A stretch of DNA of 6,444 nt from Bacillota bacterium (GCA_023387635.1 JAEWHU010000123.1:1-6444), one strand, 5' to 3'. Positions 1 to 6,284 are shown, numbered from the stretch's first letter. A program made the numbers and translations. Notes: generated by a model from the sequence alone, not told the origin.

Positions 1-23
1 CATATGATAATAGGGGGTGAATT

Positions 24-368
24 ATGAAAATAGATAAAGGATTTATTGGTGGTAGTACTAACTTACTGGTATTATCTTTACTCAGTGAAAAAGATCGTTA
101 TGGGTATGATATAATAAAAGAACTTGAAATACGTTCTGACAGTACATTTCAATTCAAAGAAGGTACACTTTATCCAGTGTTACACAAACTTGAGAACAAA
201 GGATATATAAAGTCTTATATATCCAAAGGAGATACAAATAAGGAGCGAAAATATTATAAGATAACTGAGAATGGTAAAAAACAGCTTGATGAAGAGATAA
301 AAAAATGGGAAGCTTTTTCTACTTCTATTACGAAAGTAATTGGAGGTGAATCACATGCTATTGCCTAA
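24..368 (+). CDS. PadR family transcriptional regulator
   Basis: This is a 114-residue cytoplasmic DNA-binding protein of the short PadR type. Residues 12-36 look like the first helices of a winged helix-turn-helix (LLVLSLLSEKDRYGYDII). Residues 46-62 carry the family signature EGTLYPVLHKLENKGYI, which includes the recognition helix. The wing is around 75-88 (RKYYKITENGKKQL), and a C-terminal helix (about 89-106) would serve dimerisation. The ATG is preceded by AGGGGGTGA at 12-20. The stop codon lies inside the next gene, so the two are probably translationally coupled. PadR proteins usually repress their own operon and are released by a small ligand or membrane-active stress; the ligand here cannot be told from sequence. 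PadR genes next to HAAS-type membrane proteins are a common arrangement in Firmicutes. The promoter lies mostly or wholly outside the window. Confidence 0.93.
   Translation: MKIDKGFIGGSTNLLVLSLLSEKDRYGYDIIKELEIRSDSTFQFKEGTLYPVLHKLENKGYIKSYISKGDTNKERKYYKITENGKKQLDEEIKKWEAFSTSITKVIGGESHAIA
342..349 (+). promoter_or_regulatory. Ribosome binding site fixing the start of the second operon gene
   Basis: GGAGGTGA lies 5 bases before the ATG at 355. The longer in-frame reading would begin at a TTG at 340, directly abutting this site and without its own ribosome binding site, so the ATG at 355 is preferred. Confidence 0.8.
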
Positions 369-1065
369 AAAAGATGAATTTCTAAAGGAAGTATTGGCCT
401 ATATTAAGTTTCCTTATGACAGAGATTCCATTAAATCAGAACTTGAATGTCATATATTAGATAGGATGAAGGATTATAGCCAGCAAGGGTATGACAAAGA
501 AATGGCTGAACAACAAGCTATATTAAATATGGGATCTCCAAGAGACATAGGAATTGAACTTAATAAACAACATAACCCTATCCTTGGATGGATTTGGATA
601 TGTTCTAACGTTGTAGTCACCTTATTCTCAATTATTATTATATATCTTATTGGAGGCTTTTTTATTATCCCTTTGTTTAATAAAAATCCCATTCATGACC
701 TACCAAAGTCAAGTATAGTTTACCAAATTGATATCAATGAAAAGGTAAAAGTAGATGATAAAGTAATTCATTTTACCAATCTCATATATGATACTCATGG
801 AGATATGAATATTTTTTATAAATCATATAACGCAAAAATTTGGTTAACTGGATGGAGTACCACCTACATAGGTGAAATAACAGATAATTTAGGCAATACA
901 TATCTTTCAAGCTCTGGTGTTAGTTATGGTGGAATAATAACGAAAAGTCAACACAGTATAAAAGATTTCTCCAAAGAAGCAGATACATTAATTATTACTT
1001 ATGATTGGTATAATCGCAAATACCAAGTAGAAATCCCTTTGAAAGTAGGTGAGAATAATGAGTAG
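355..1065 (+). CDS. Membrane protein with permease prefix domain 1 (HAAS-like) and exported C-terminal domain
   Basis: This is a 236-residue protein. Residues 4-72 form a helical cytoplasmic domain with the 'permease prefix domain 1' pattern: EVLAYIKFPYDRDSIKSEL, then a conserved H, DRMKDY, QQGYDKEMAEQQA and NMGSPRDIGIELNKQHNP. One long hydrophobic stretch at about 78-108 should span the membrane. Residues 109-236 are polar and beta-rich, presumably outside the cell, and show a distant look of the Ig-like domains found in DUF4179/DUF5643-type proteins (impression only). The gene overlaps the PadR gene by 14 bases and the following gene by 8. HAAS-type domains typically accompany PadR regulators and are thought to link membrane state to regulation. 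A direct PadR contact here is inference. The protein's biochemical function is unknown. Confidence 0.85.
   Translation: MLLPKKDEFLKEVLAYIKFPYDRDSIKSELECHILDRMKDYSQQGYDKEMAEQQAILNMGSPRDIGIELNKQHNPILGWIWICSNVVVTLFSIIIIYLIGGFFIIPLFNKNPIHDLPKSSIVYQIDINEKVKVDDKVIHFTNLIYDTHGDMNIFYKSYNAKIWLTGWSTTYIGEITDNLGNTYLSSSGVSYGGIITKSQHSIKDFSKEADTLIITYDWYNRKYQVEIPLKVGENNE
1047..1053 (+). promoter_or_regulatory. Ribosome binding site fixing the start of the third operon gene
   Basis: AGGTGAG lies 4 bases before the ATG at 1058. A longer in-frame reading from GTG at 1049 would start within this site, so it is unlikely to be used. Confidence 0.65.
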
Positions 1066-1579
1066 ATTTAAAAAAGTTATTAGAAATATAATTCTTATTT
1101 GTATCTTCTTCTTTTTATTTCTTAAACTTACTGGTCTTTTTCTTAATCCATTATCTGCTCATGAACAATCAGAACGTCGTAGTCTTTACGGGCCTTCTGA
1201 AATAATACATATTGAAGATTATGATAACAAAAAATATATACTTGGCAAATATGACAAATGGGTATCTTGTAATGTATTAAATAGGTATTTATACTTCTTC
1301 TGGTATGGAACTAACCCTATTGGTTTTGAAAATACCAACAGTAAAGCCATAGAATATACTTGGAATATGTCATATAATTCTTTAAAAATATACGGTATTA
1401 TTAATGATAAACAAATTACTAAAATTGTAATTGATGTTGATGATGGTATTACTACAACTATTACAGAGTTCTATGACGACTTATTTCTATTTGTTTGTAA
1501 TTTAGATAGTAATAAATTAGGTCATACCATTAAGGGATACGATAGTAATGACAACTTAATATATGAAATAGTTTATTAA
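1058..1579 (+). CDS. Membrane-anchored protein with an unrecognised exported domain
   Basis: This is a 173-residue protein that I cannot assign to a named family. A basic N-terminus (MSRFKKVIRN) precedes a hydrophobic helix at about 10-30, which fits an uncleaved signal anchor. There is no lipobox cysteine after the helix. The remaining 140 residues are polar and aromatic-rich. Recognisable segments are YDNKKYILGKYDKWVSCN (55-72), YFFWYGTNPIGFEN (79-92), a probable beta-strand run KIVIDVDD (122-129), ITEFYDDLFLF (135-145) and a C-terminal GYDSNDNLIYEIVY (160-173). The gene overlaps the preceding one by 8 bases and is last in the operon, before a strong terminator. Its position suggests it works with the upstream HAAS-type membrane protein at the cell surface, possibly in sensing or envelope protection; that is inference. 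Confidence 0.8.
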   Translation: MSRFKKVIRNIILICIFFFLFLKLTGLFLNPLSAHEQSERRSLYGPSEIIHIEDYDNKKYILGKYDKWVSCNVLNRYLYFFWYGTNPIGFENTNSKAIEYTWNMSYNSLKIYGIINDKQITKIVIDVDDGITTTITEFYDDLFLFVCNLDSNKLGHTIKGYDSNDNLIYEIVY

Positions 1580-1585
1580 TTAAGT

Positions 1586-1637
1586 AAAGGTGTTATTGTT
1601 GCTAACTCACTCTGTTAGCATTACAATAACACCTTTT
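1586..1637 (+). terminator. Rho-independent terminator of the PadR operon
   Basis: A 14-bp perfect outer stem (1586-1599 with 1623-1636) continues into a 7-bp inner stem (1600-1606 with 1614-1620), with a 7-base loop and only a 2-base bulge (1621-1622). It begins 6 bases after the stop codon. TTTT at 1634-1637 and further T-rich sequence follow. It may also stop transcripts from the convergent tdk gene, although the U tract in that direction is weaker. Confidence 0.9.
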
Positions 1638-1687
1638 ATTTTAATGTTTTTAAGTATTAAACCCAACTTTTTCTTCAGTATACTTTT

Positions 1688-2263
1688 TTAGTCTTCTTTA
1701 GAAAATTGTTTTAAATAAAAATGTTTCCCACAAACACTATAATACTTTATCTTATCATTTTTATCTTTAATAACTACTTGTTCTCCCTGGGTTATAACTT
1801 TTCCATTCACAGTACGAAGTACCATTCTAGCTTTTTTTCCACAATGACATAACGTTGGAATCTCTTGTAACTCATCTGCTAATGCTAATAAAGCTGCTGA
1901 GCCTTCAAAAGTTTCTCCTCTAAAATCAGTTCTTAGTCCATAACAAATCACAGGGATGCCATGTAATGCAGCTAACTTATGTAATTCTATTACCTGCTCT
2001 TTTTTTAAAAACTGTGCTTCATCAATTAATATGCAATCACATGTTTTAAGGGAATCTATCTTTTCTATGTCAAAACTATAGGTTTCATCAAAAGGTATGG
2101 CAGGTAATTCGCATCCTACTCGTGATTTAATACGTTCTCCTGAAACGCTTGGTAAATATGCGAGTGGTTTCTTACCTAATTCAACATAATTATAATGAGT
2201 TGATATTAAATCTAAGGATTTACCTGCATTCATAGATGAATATCTAAAATATAACTTTGCCAT
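1688..2263 (-). CDS. tdk: Thymidine kinase
   Basis: This cytoplasmic enzyme phosphorylates thymidine to dTMP with ATP, in the pyrimidine salvage pathway. The 191-residue length is normal for the TK1-type family. The P-loop is SSMNAGKS (9-16). The Walker B/catalytic segment is CILIDEAQFL (77-86), with Glu82 the expected catalytic base. The conserved YGLRTDFRGETFEGS (108-122) begins the lasso region that covers thymidine. Likely zinc ligands are Cys139 and Cys141 (CHCG) with Cys178 and His181 (CGKH). This C-x-C / C-x-x-H layout and the MVLR segment resemble the E. coli enzyme. GGAGAG at 2270-2275 precedes the ATG. The gene is monocistronic, transcribed toward the PadR operon and divergent from the superoxide dismutase gene. 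All key residues are present, so it should be active. Confidence 0.97.
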   Translation of the reverse strand: MAKLYFRYSSMNAGKSLDLISTHYNYVELGKKPLAYLPSVSGERIKSRVGCELPAIPFDETYSFDIEKIDSLKTCDCILIDEAQFLKKEQVIELHKLAALHGIPVICYGLRTDFRGETFEGSAALLALADELQEIPTLCHCGKKARMVLRTVNGKVITQGEQVVIKDKNDKIKYYSVCGKHFYLKQFSKED

Positions 2264-2343
2264 ATGTGTCTCTCCAATTTCATTTTAATGTATTATTAGA
2301 TTCCTTCAATTATTTATTCAGGTTCTAAGTATTAACTCTTCAT

Positions 2344-2372
2344 ATTCTATCATAGAAAAAATTTAATATCAA
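2344..2372 (-). promoter_or_regulatory. tdk promoter
   Basis: Read on the - strand, TTGATA (2372-2367) is followed by a 17-base spacer and TAGAAT (2349-2344), with TGA just before it as an extended -10. Transcription would start near 2337, leaving a leader of about 74 bases before the tdk ATG. No riboswitch-like fold was recognised in that leader. Confidence 0.7.
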
Positions 2373-2390
2373 CTTTTCCTACTCATCTTT

Positions 2391-2412
2391 GCATAATAAA
2401 TTCTTATAATGC
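2391..2412. repeat. Imperfect palindrome upstream of the tdk promoter
   Basis: GCATAATAA and TTATAATGC flank a 4-base centre and match at 8 of 9 positions. It ends 19 bases from the tdk -35 box, on the far side from the gene. It could be a regulator binding site or chance in AT-rich DNA. It does not match a PerR box well. Confidence 0.35.
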
Positions 2413-2461
2413 CTTTTAATAAGTCATCTTAGTTGATTAAAATTTCTCAATAAGTCCAATC

Positions 2462-2508
2462 AAATCCGTCTTCAAAATGGGTTAAAACCCAGTAAAACAC
2501 TCGGATTT
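2462..2508. repeat. Nested inverted repeat in the tdk-sod intergenic region
   Basis: Outer arms AAATCCG (2462-2468) and CGGATTT (2502-2508) enclose a perfect inner inverted repeat, TGGGTT-AA-AACCCA (2478-2491). It lies between the two divergent promoters, so it is probably outside both main transcripts. It has no T tract and does not look like a terminator. The rest of the 2264-2635 gap, apart from the promoters and the palindrome at 2391-2412, shows nothing I recognise. Confidence 0.55.
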
Positions 2509-2566
2509 AGCTGTTTGCATACTTGCATTATTTCTATCTATTGTCAGACTACTGTTAAAATGCAGC

Positions 2567-2594
2567 TTGATATTCAGACATGTTTGTGTAATAA
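2567..2594 (+). promoter_or_regulatory. Candidate superoxide dismutase promoter
   Basis: TTGATA (2567-2572), a 16-base spacer and TAATAA (2589-2594). Transcription would start near 2601, giving a leader of about 35 bases. The overlapping alternative -10 at 2592-2597 would need a 19-base spacer and is less likely. Confidence 0.5.
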
Positions 2595-2621
2595 TAAAGT
2601 TATCAATAACTAACTAAAAAA

Positions 2622-2627
2622 AAGGAG
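2622..2627 (+). promoter_or_regulatory. Ribosome binding site fixing the sod start
   Basis: AAGGAG lies 8 bases before the ATG at 2636. A GTG at 2627 would open the same frame 3 codons earlier, but it overlaps this site and has none of its own. Confidence 0.8.
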
Positions 2628-2635
2628 TGAAATAT

Positions 2636-3259
2636 ATGTTTAAACAAGTAGAACTTTCTTATAATTTTAATGCATTAGAACCTCACATAGATGAGTTAAC
2701 TATGGTTACACATTATACAAAACATCATGCTACTTATACAAATAACTTAAACGCTGCCGTTGAAAAGGCACCAGAAGTTGCAAATAAGTCAATTGAGGAT
2801 ATCTTAAGTCATCTAGAAGATGTTTCTGACCAAGCTACAAGAACAGCAATTAGAAATAATGGTGGTGGTTTCTATAATCATAACCTATACTTTACTACTA
2901 TGTCACCAAATGGTGGCGGTAATCCAACTGGAGAACTAGCTGCAAGAATTGATAAAGACTTTGGTGGACTTGATTCACTAAAAGAAAAACTATCTGCTGC
3001 TGGTGCAACAAGATTTGGTTCTGGATGGGCATGGCTATCAACAAATAAAAACGGGGAACTACAAGTATCCTCTAGCCCAAATCAAGATAATCCACTTATG
3101 GAAAGTGCTGGTGAATGGACACCAATACTAGGTATCGATGTATGGGAACATGCATATTACCTAAAATACAAAAATCTACGCGCTGATTATATAAAGGCTT
3201 TCTTTGAAGTAGTTGATTGGTCAGCAGTGAATGAGAATTACAAAAAGGCTATATCTTAA
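2636..3259 (+). CDS. sodA: Superoxide dismutase, manganese type
   Basis: This 207-residue cytoplasmic enzyme converts superoxide to oxygen and hydrogen peroxide. It belongs to the Fe/Mn family, with an alpha-hairpin N-terminal domain and an alpha/beta C-terminal domain. The four metal ligands are His26, His82, Asp168 and His172, the last two in DVWEHAYYL (168-176). Second-sphere residues expected from E. coli SodA are present: His30, Tyr34, Trp131 and Trp133. Gly78 and Gln150 (SPNQDNPL) match the manganese-type pattern rather than the iron type. One departure is Phe79 where most manganese enzymes have His (GGGFYNH rather than GGGHANH). There is no signal peptide. The gene is monocistronic with its own promoter and terminator. 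In an anaerobe it would serve transient oxygen exposure. Metal use cannot be proved from sequence and a cambialistic enzyme is possible. Confidence 0.97.
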   Translation: MFKQVELSYNFNALEPHIDELTMVTHYTKHHATYTNNLNAAVEKAPEVANKSIEDILSHLEDVSDQATRTAIRNNGGGFYNHNLYFTTMSPNGGGNPTGELAARIDKDFGGLDSLKEKLSAAGATRFGSGWAWLSTNKNGELQVSSSPNQDNPLMESAGEWTPILGIDVWEHAYYLKYKNLRADYIKAFFEVVDWSAVNENYKKAIS

Positions 3260-3296
3260 TACGCTATCTACCTTATTTCGTCCCCTTATTCATATA

Positions 3297-3332
3297 AAAA
3301 ATGCTGTTGCTCATATTGGCAACAGCATTTTT
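3297..3332. terminator. Bidirectional terminator between sod and the DUF2804 gene
   Basis: A 14-bp stem (3297-3310 with 3319-3332) has a core ATGCTGTTGC / GCAACAGCAT, an 8-base loop, an A run on the left and a T run on the right. It ends sod transcription and can also act on the convergent DUF2804 operon, whose stop codon is 35 bases away. Confidence 0.9.
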
Positions 3333-3366
3333 ATTTGAAGAATATATTTACATCCATACAGATATT

Positions 3367-4368
3367 CTACCAATTATTGATTGCATGTTCCGCAAAAGAT
3401 ATAATATTAGAAATCTCTAGTTCTCTTTTATCATCAAGTATCACTTTACCACGAAACTCACCAAACATTTGGTGGCAGCAATTATCCACCCATAACATTT
3501 TTGTCCTTGTAGTCCTATCATATGTAGGTGTAAGCGTTAAATCAAGCCTTCCATCTAAATCATAGAGATGCCAAGGTTTCATATAATCATCCCCGTGCTC
3601 TATTTTTACTTTCCCAAGTTTATGAACGGTATCCCCATAAAATATTATATTTTCCGTTGCTGCACTGGTGTTACCAAATCCACATCCTAGATTAAATCCA
3701 AATATCTCATTATTTATGTAACCTGCACCACTACTCCAATACCATTCATTATGAAATGGCCATACTCCTCTTCCCCAATCAAGCAATCCAAAAGAATCAC
3801 TAGGGACAAATTCGTATTTCATATCTCCATATTTGACCATGCCACTTGCCTCCATACAATTAATTTTATGATTGTAGTAGAAAGCTTTTTTCGATTCCTC
3901 AAATGGAATATTAATTACGATAGAGTTATGATTCTTTCTAGTTAATTCAATCTCTGCCTCAAAGTCCTCCCATTTACAATATAACTTTCTTATATCGTTA
4001 GTGGTTTCAAATCTCATAATTTTATCTTTTTTAGAATAGGATAATACATGGTCCGCTTCTGCATCCTGTGGCATGTTTAAAGAATGAAAGGGAAGTGCTA
4101 ATAACGTTCCCTTTTCACAAATCTTTTTTCCATTCTTAAAATCAAAAAGCATTGCACATACTTGCCCTGCATAGGAAGCGTGACCTATTGTAAACTGTAA
4201 GCACTTCATACCATCTGTAATTTGGTAAAAATCCCACTCCTTTATTCGAAATGGTGATGCTTTTATCATTTTTCTATCATATTTTAGTACACTTTTTATA
4301 GAATAGCCTGGTACAGGGGAACCATCTTTGGCTAACACAGGTCCTGGCTTTATAAATTCATTTTGCAT
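3367..4368 (-). CDS. DUF2804 family protein
   Basis: This is a 333-residue protein of the DUF2804 family, whose function is not established. Recognisable family segments, in order, are an N-terminal GPVLAKDGSPVPGYS (9-23), KEWDFYQI (43-50), FGLLDWGRGVWPF with WYWSSG (193-214), FNLGCGFGNTSAATEN (225-240), PWHLYD and GRLDLTLTPTYDR (265-285), HQMFGEFRGKVILDD (299-313), and a C-terminal Trp. The length is normal for the family and nothing is missing. The many Trp and Gly residues and alternating hydrophobics suggest a mostly beta fold. No signal peptide or membrane helix is seen, so it is probably cytoplasmic. AGGAGG at 4382-4377 precedes the ATG. The gene follows the MFS transporter by 46 bases on the same strand, with no terminator between, so they probably form an operon. 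A link to the transported substrate or to lipids is guesswork. Confidence 0.9.
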   Translation of the reverse strand: MQNEFIKPGPVLAKDGSPVPGYSIKSVLKYDRKMIKASPFRIKEWDFYQITDGMKCLQFTIGHASYAGQVCAMLFDFKNGKKICEKGTLLALPFHSLNMPQDAEADHVLSYSKKDKIMRFETTNDIRKLYCKWEDFEAEIELTRKNHNSIVINIPFEESKKAFYYNHKINCMEASGMVKYGDMKYEFVPSDSFGLLDWGRGVWPFHNEWYWSSGAGYINNEIFGFNLGCGFGNTSAATENIIFYGDTVHKLGKVKIEHGDDYMKPWHLYDLDGRLDLTLTPTYDRTTRTKMLWVDNCCHQMFGEFRGKVILDDKRELEISNIISFAEHAINNW

Positions 4369-4414
4369 TATCTTTACCTCCTATACAATTATTTATATTT
4401 AGACTTGCCATTAC

Positions 4415-5692
4415 TTAATTATTTTTTCTCTCATTTAGATGTTTATTTGCGGGGACTAATGGTAAAAAAGTTAGTAAGGTAATGGCAGCCGATATAACAA
4501 ATAACATTTCATTTGGAATCATACCTACCTTGTCATTTACAATCCCAGAAACTCCCCATCTATGTATAATAAAACTTGATATATTAGGCCCAATAATCAT
4601 AGGAATGCATACAAAGAATATTTGTTTTACCCCTTCAAATTGTCCTCTTTGTTCTTCGGGATACAGATTTTTAAACCATGCTGTGATTGTTTGAAGTATG
4701 ATTACATATCCTATCCCAGTTAATAACATACCGACACCTAAAAATAGTACCCTTGGTCTCATACTAATAATGATTAACCCAATTACATTAACAATAAGTG
4801 CTATGGATATCATTTTCGTATTTTTACCACCATTAATATACTTAGATGCTGGTATTGTAAGTATTATTGCTATTAATAGGCTGATACCTTGTATGAGTCC
4901 AGTAATTCCATAATCAAGGCCTAAGTAATTAACAAAGTAAATAGTTACATATGGAAAATAAATATTAAAACCTATAAAATATACCATCATTATAGTAAAA
5001 ACCCAAAAAAGTTCTTTATTATTCTTTACTGTTTTAAAATTATATACCGATAAAAATTGATGTAGGAATCCTTCTTTATCTTTTTTACTGGTTAGATTCG
5101 GTGCATCTTCTAGCGTAAATAATGTAATTACTCCAATTATCGTTACCATTAATCCTATCATGACAAAAAATCCAAAGAAATCGAAATACTTAATAATAAA
5201 TCCTGCTACCAAAGAACCCACAATGGTAGCCAAAACTGGCATGGTAGCAAATGCTCCTCCTACCTGCCCTCTATTACTTTCATTGGATATGTCTGTAGTC
5301 CACGCTGAGAAGGCAGCATCGTAGCCAACAGAACCAAAGAAACTCATAACAGCATCCATAGCAACTACAAATATTGCTGCCGCTAATATAGAACTTTTAG
5401 GAAGGAACTCTCCTAATCCAAAGGCAATAGTAAAGATCCCCCACATAATATAACCAAATGCAATATAAGGTTTTCTTTTACCTCTTCTATCACCTAACGT
5501 ACCAATAAAATTAGTGGCAAATGTAGTGACTGCCGCACTTAATCCAACCATCCATGATATAATTACTGGATTAGGTGCAATTTTGTCATATACAAAAGTA
5601 TTAAACCATTGGTTTTCTATATTCCAACATAATTGGCCAGCTAAACCTAATATCCATATCAACGCCCAATTCTTCTTGCTAATTTTGTTCAT
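4415..5692 (-). CDS. MFS transporter, 12 predicted helices
   Basis: This is a 425-residue integral membrane protein of the major facilitator superfamily. The N-terminal half has about six hydrophobic segments (near 10-28, 43-63, 77-95, 102-120, 150-169, 172-193). A charged central loop follows (195-228), then six more helices (229-411). The MFS motif A between helices 2 and 3 is clear as GTLGDRRGKRKPYI (64-77), and DISNESNRGQ (134-143) lies in a cytoplasmic loop of the N-terminal half. The opening WNIENQWFNTFVYDKIAPNP (23-42) is reminiscent of sugar-type MFS or GPH/SLC45-like carriers, so a sugar or glycoside substrate is possible but unproven; drug export is the alternative. AAAGGA at 5703-5698 precedes the ATG by 5 bases. 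It is the first gene of a likely operon with the DUF2804 gene. Confidence 0.9.
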   Translation of the reverse strand: MNKISKKNWALIWILGLAGQLCWNIENQWFNTFVYDKIAPNPVIISWMVGLSAAVTTFATNFIGTLGDRRGKRKPYIAFGYIMWGIFTIAFGLGEFLPKSSILAAAIFVVAMDAVMSFFGSVGYDAAFSAWTTDISNESNRGQVGGAFATMPVLATIVGSLVAGFIIKYFDFFGFFVMIGLMVTIIGVITLFTLEDAPNLTSKKDKEGFLHQFLSVYNFKTVKNNKELFWVFTIMMVYFIGFNIYFPYVTIYFVNYLGLDYGITGLIQGISLLIAIILTIPASKYINGGKNTKMISIALIVNVIGLIIISMRPRVLFLGVGMLLTGIGYVIILQTITAWFKNLYPEEQRGQFEGVKQIFFVCIPMIIGPNISSFIIHRWGVSGIVNDKVGMIPNEMLFVISAAITLLTFLPLVPANKHLNERKNN

Positions 5693-5748
5693 AGGATTCC
5701 TTTCTAATAGTTAAATTTCTTTATTACTAAGCAACAAATTCTATTCAT

Positions 5749-5757
5749 ATTTTACCA
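5749..5757 (-). promoter_or_regulatory. Possible extended -10 for the MFS-DUF2804 operon
   Basis: Read on the - strand, TGGTAAAAT resembles an extended -10 element, but no good -35 box lies 16-18 bases upstream. A TTGACT at 5822-5817 is too far away to pair with it. The remainder of 5693-5892 holds a 10-bp palindrome (5825-5834) and a short direct repeat (5751-5778), and otherwise nothing recognised. Confidence 0.25.
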
Positions 5758-5778
5758 TGCTTTTCTATAATTTACCAT
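5751..5778. repeat. Two direct copies of TTTACCAT, 20 bp apart
   Basis: TTTACCAT occurs at 5751-5758 and 5771-5778, reading ATGGTAAA on the strand of the MFS gene. The 20-base spacing is close to two helical turns, and the first copy overlaps the possible -10. It could be a tandem operator, but in such AT-rich DNA chance is a fair explanation. Confidence 0.3.
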
Positions 5779-5892
5779 ATTTATAATATTAATAGCACCC
5801 ATAAATTAAGCCATAAAGTCAAAGTGAATATTCAAGATTTACATGGTCAGTAAGATAACCTTAGAAACATTACTTATATGTTTAAAAAAACG

Positions 5893-5920
5893 TTTACTTT
5901 TAATTTAAACTTGATATAAT
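5893..5920 (+). promoter_or_regulatory. Promoter of the small membrane protein gene
   Basis: TTTACT (5893-5898), a 16-base spacer and a perfect TATAAT (5915-5920), with TGA directly before it (extended -10). An 8-bp palindrome, AAACGTTT (5888-5895), overlaps the -35 box. The start would be near 5927, giving a leader of about 70 bases. Confidence 0.7.
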
Positions 5921-5997
5921 AAAGTTAATTCTTATTATTGTAAATTCGTTGTTAAAGCTTAAATATATTTTATATTTATAGAAAAAGGAGTTTTATT

Positions 5998-6213
5998 ATG
6001 AAAAAAGGTAAACGTATTTCAGCTATGATTGGTGTCATCTTATTAATAAGTTTAGTCCTACTTATGTTAATCGGCGCATTCACTGCTACTCCAGAATCTA
6101 GTGCACTTTTTCAAGCTAGTATTTTTTGTATTATAGTTATTCCCATCCTAATATATGGCTATATGCTAATATATCGTGTTATTAAAAATAAATCAGATGA
6201 TAAAAAAGAATAA
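5998..6213 (+). CDS. Small two-helix membrane protein, function unknown
   Basis: This is a 71-residue protein with a basic start (MKKGKRIS) and two hydrophobic segments, about 8-29 and 39-60. They are joined by a short polar loop (ATPESSA, 30-36), with a charged tail (IKNKSDDKKE) at the end. The charge pattern predicts both ends inside the cell. AAGGAG at 5985-5990 lies 7 bases before the ATG, and a strong promoter lies upstream. I recall similar short two-helix proteins as hypothetical proteins in Lachnospiraceae, but I know of no assigned role. It is not an obvious toxin, holin or bacteriocin immunity protein, although such roles cannot be excluded by size alone. It stands alone between the MFS operon and an insertion sequence. 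Confidence 0.8.
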   Translation: MKKGKRISAMIGVILLISLVLLMLIGAFTATPESSALFQASIFCIIVIPILIYGYMLIYRVIKNKSDDKKE

Positions 6214-6284
6214 AAAAATTGGCAGATTACTCATGAGGGCACTGAAAAACCTTCGGTATTTCAATCCTGTAATTGTTCCAAATG

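Noticed and set aside
3..11. TATGATAAT as a -10 box for the PadR operon
   Set aside because: It would place the transcript start within the ribosome binding site, and no upstream sequence is available to test a -35 box.
340..354. TTG start for the second operon gene, adding 5 residues
   Set aside because: It abuts the GGAGGTGA at 342-349 and lacks its own site; the ATG at 355 is correctly spaced from that site.
474..692. 72-residue open frame on the - strand
   Set aside because: It lies fully inside the HAAS-type membrane protein gene, without a ribosome binding site or family resemblance.
1049..1057. GTG start for the third operon gene
   Set aside because: It lies inside the AGGTGAG ribosome binding site that serves the ATG at 1058.
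2391..2412. PerR box controlling sod
   Set aside because: The match to TTATAATnATTATAA is poor and the site is far from the sod promoter; kept only as a generic palindrome.
2515..2528. Tandem TTGCAT as -35 boxes for sod
   Set aside because: No -10-like sequence lies 16-18 bases downstream of either copy.
2627..2635. GTG start for superoxide dismutase
   Set aside because: It overlaps AAGGAG at 2622-2627, and family members begin close to the ATG at 2636.
3335..3565. 76-residue open frame on the + strand
   Set aside because: It is antisense to the DUF2804 gene, whose family motifs are clear on the other strand.
4482..4913. Two + strand open frames of 70 and 71 residues
   Set aside because: Both are hydrophobic shadows of the MFS transporter helices on the opposite strand.
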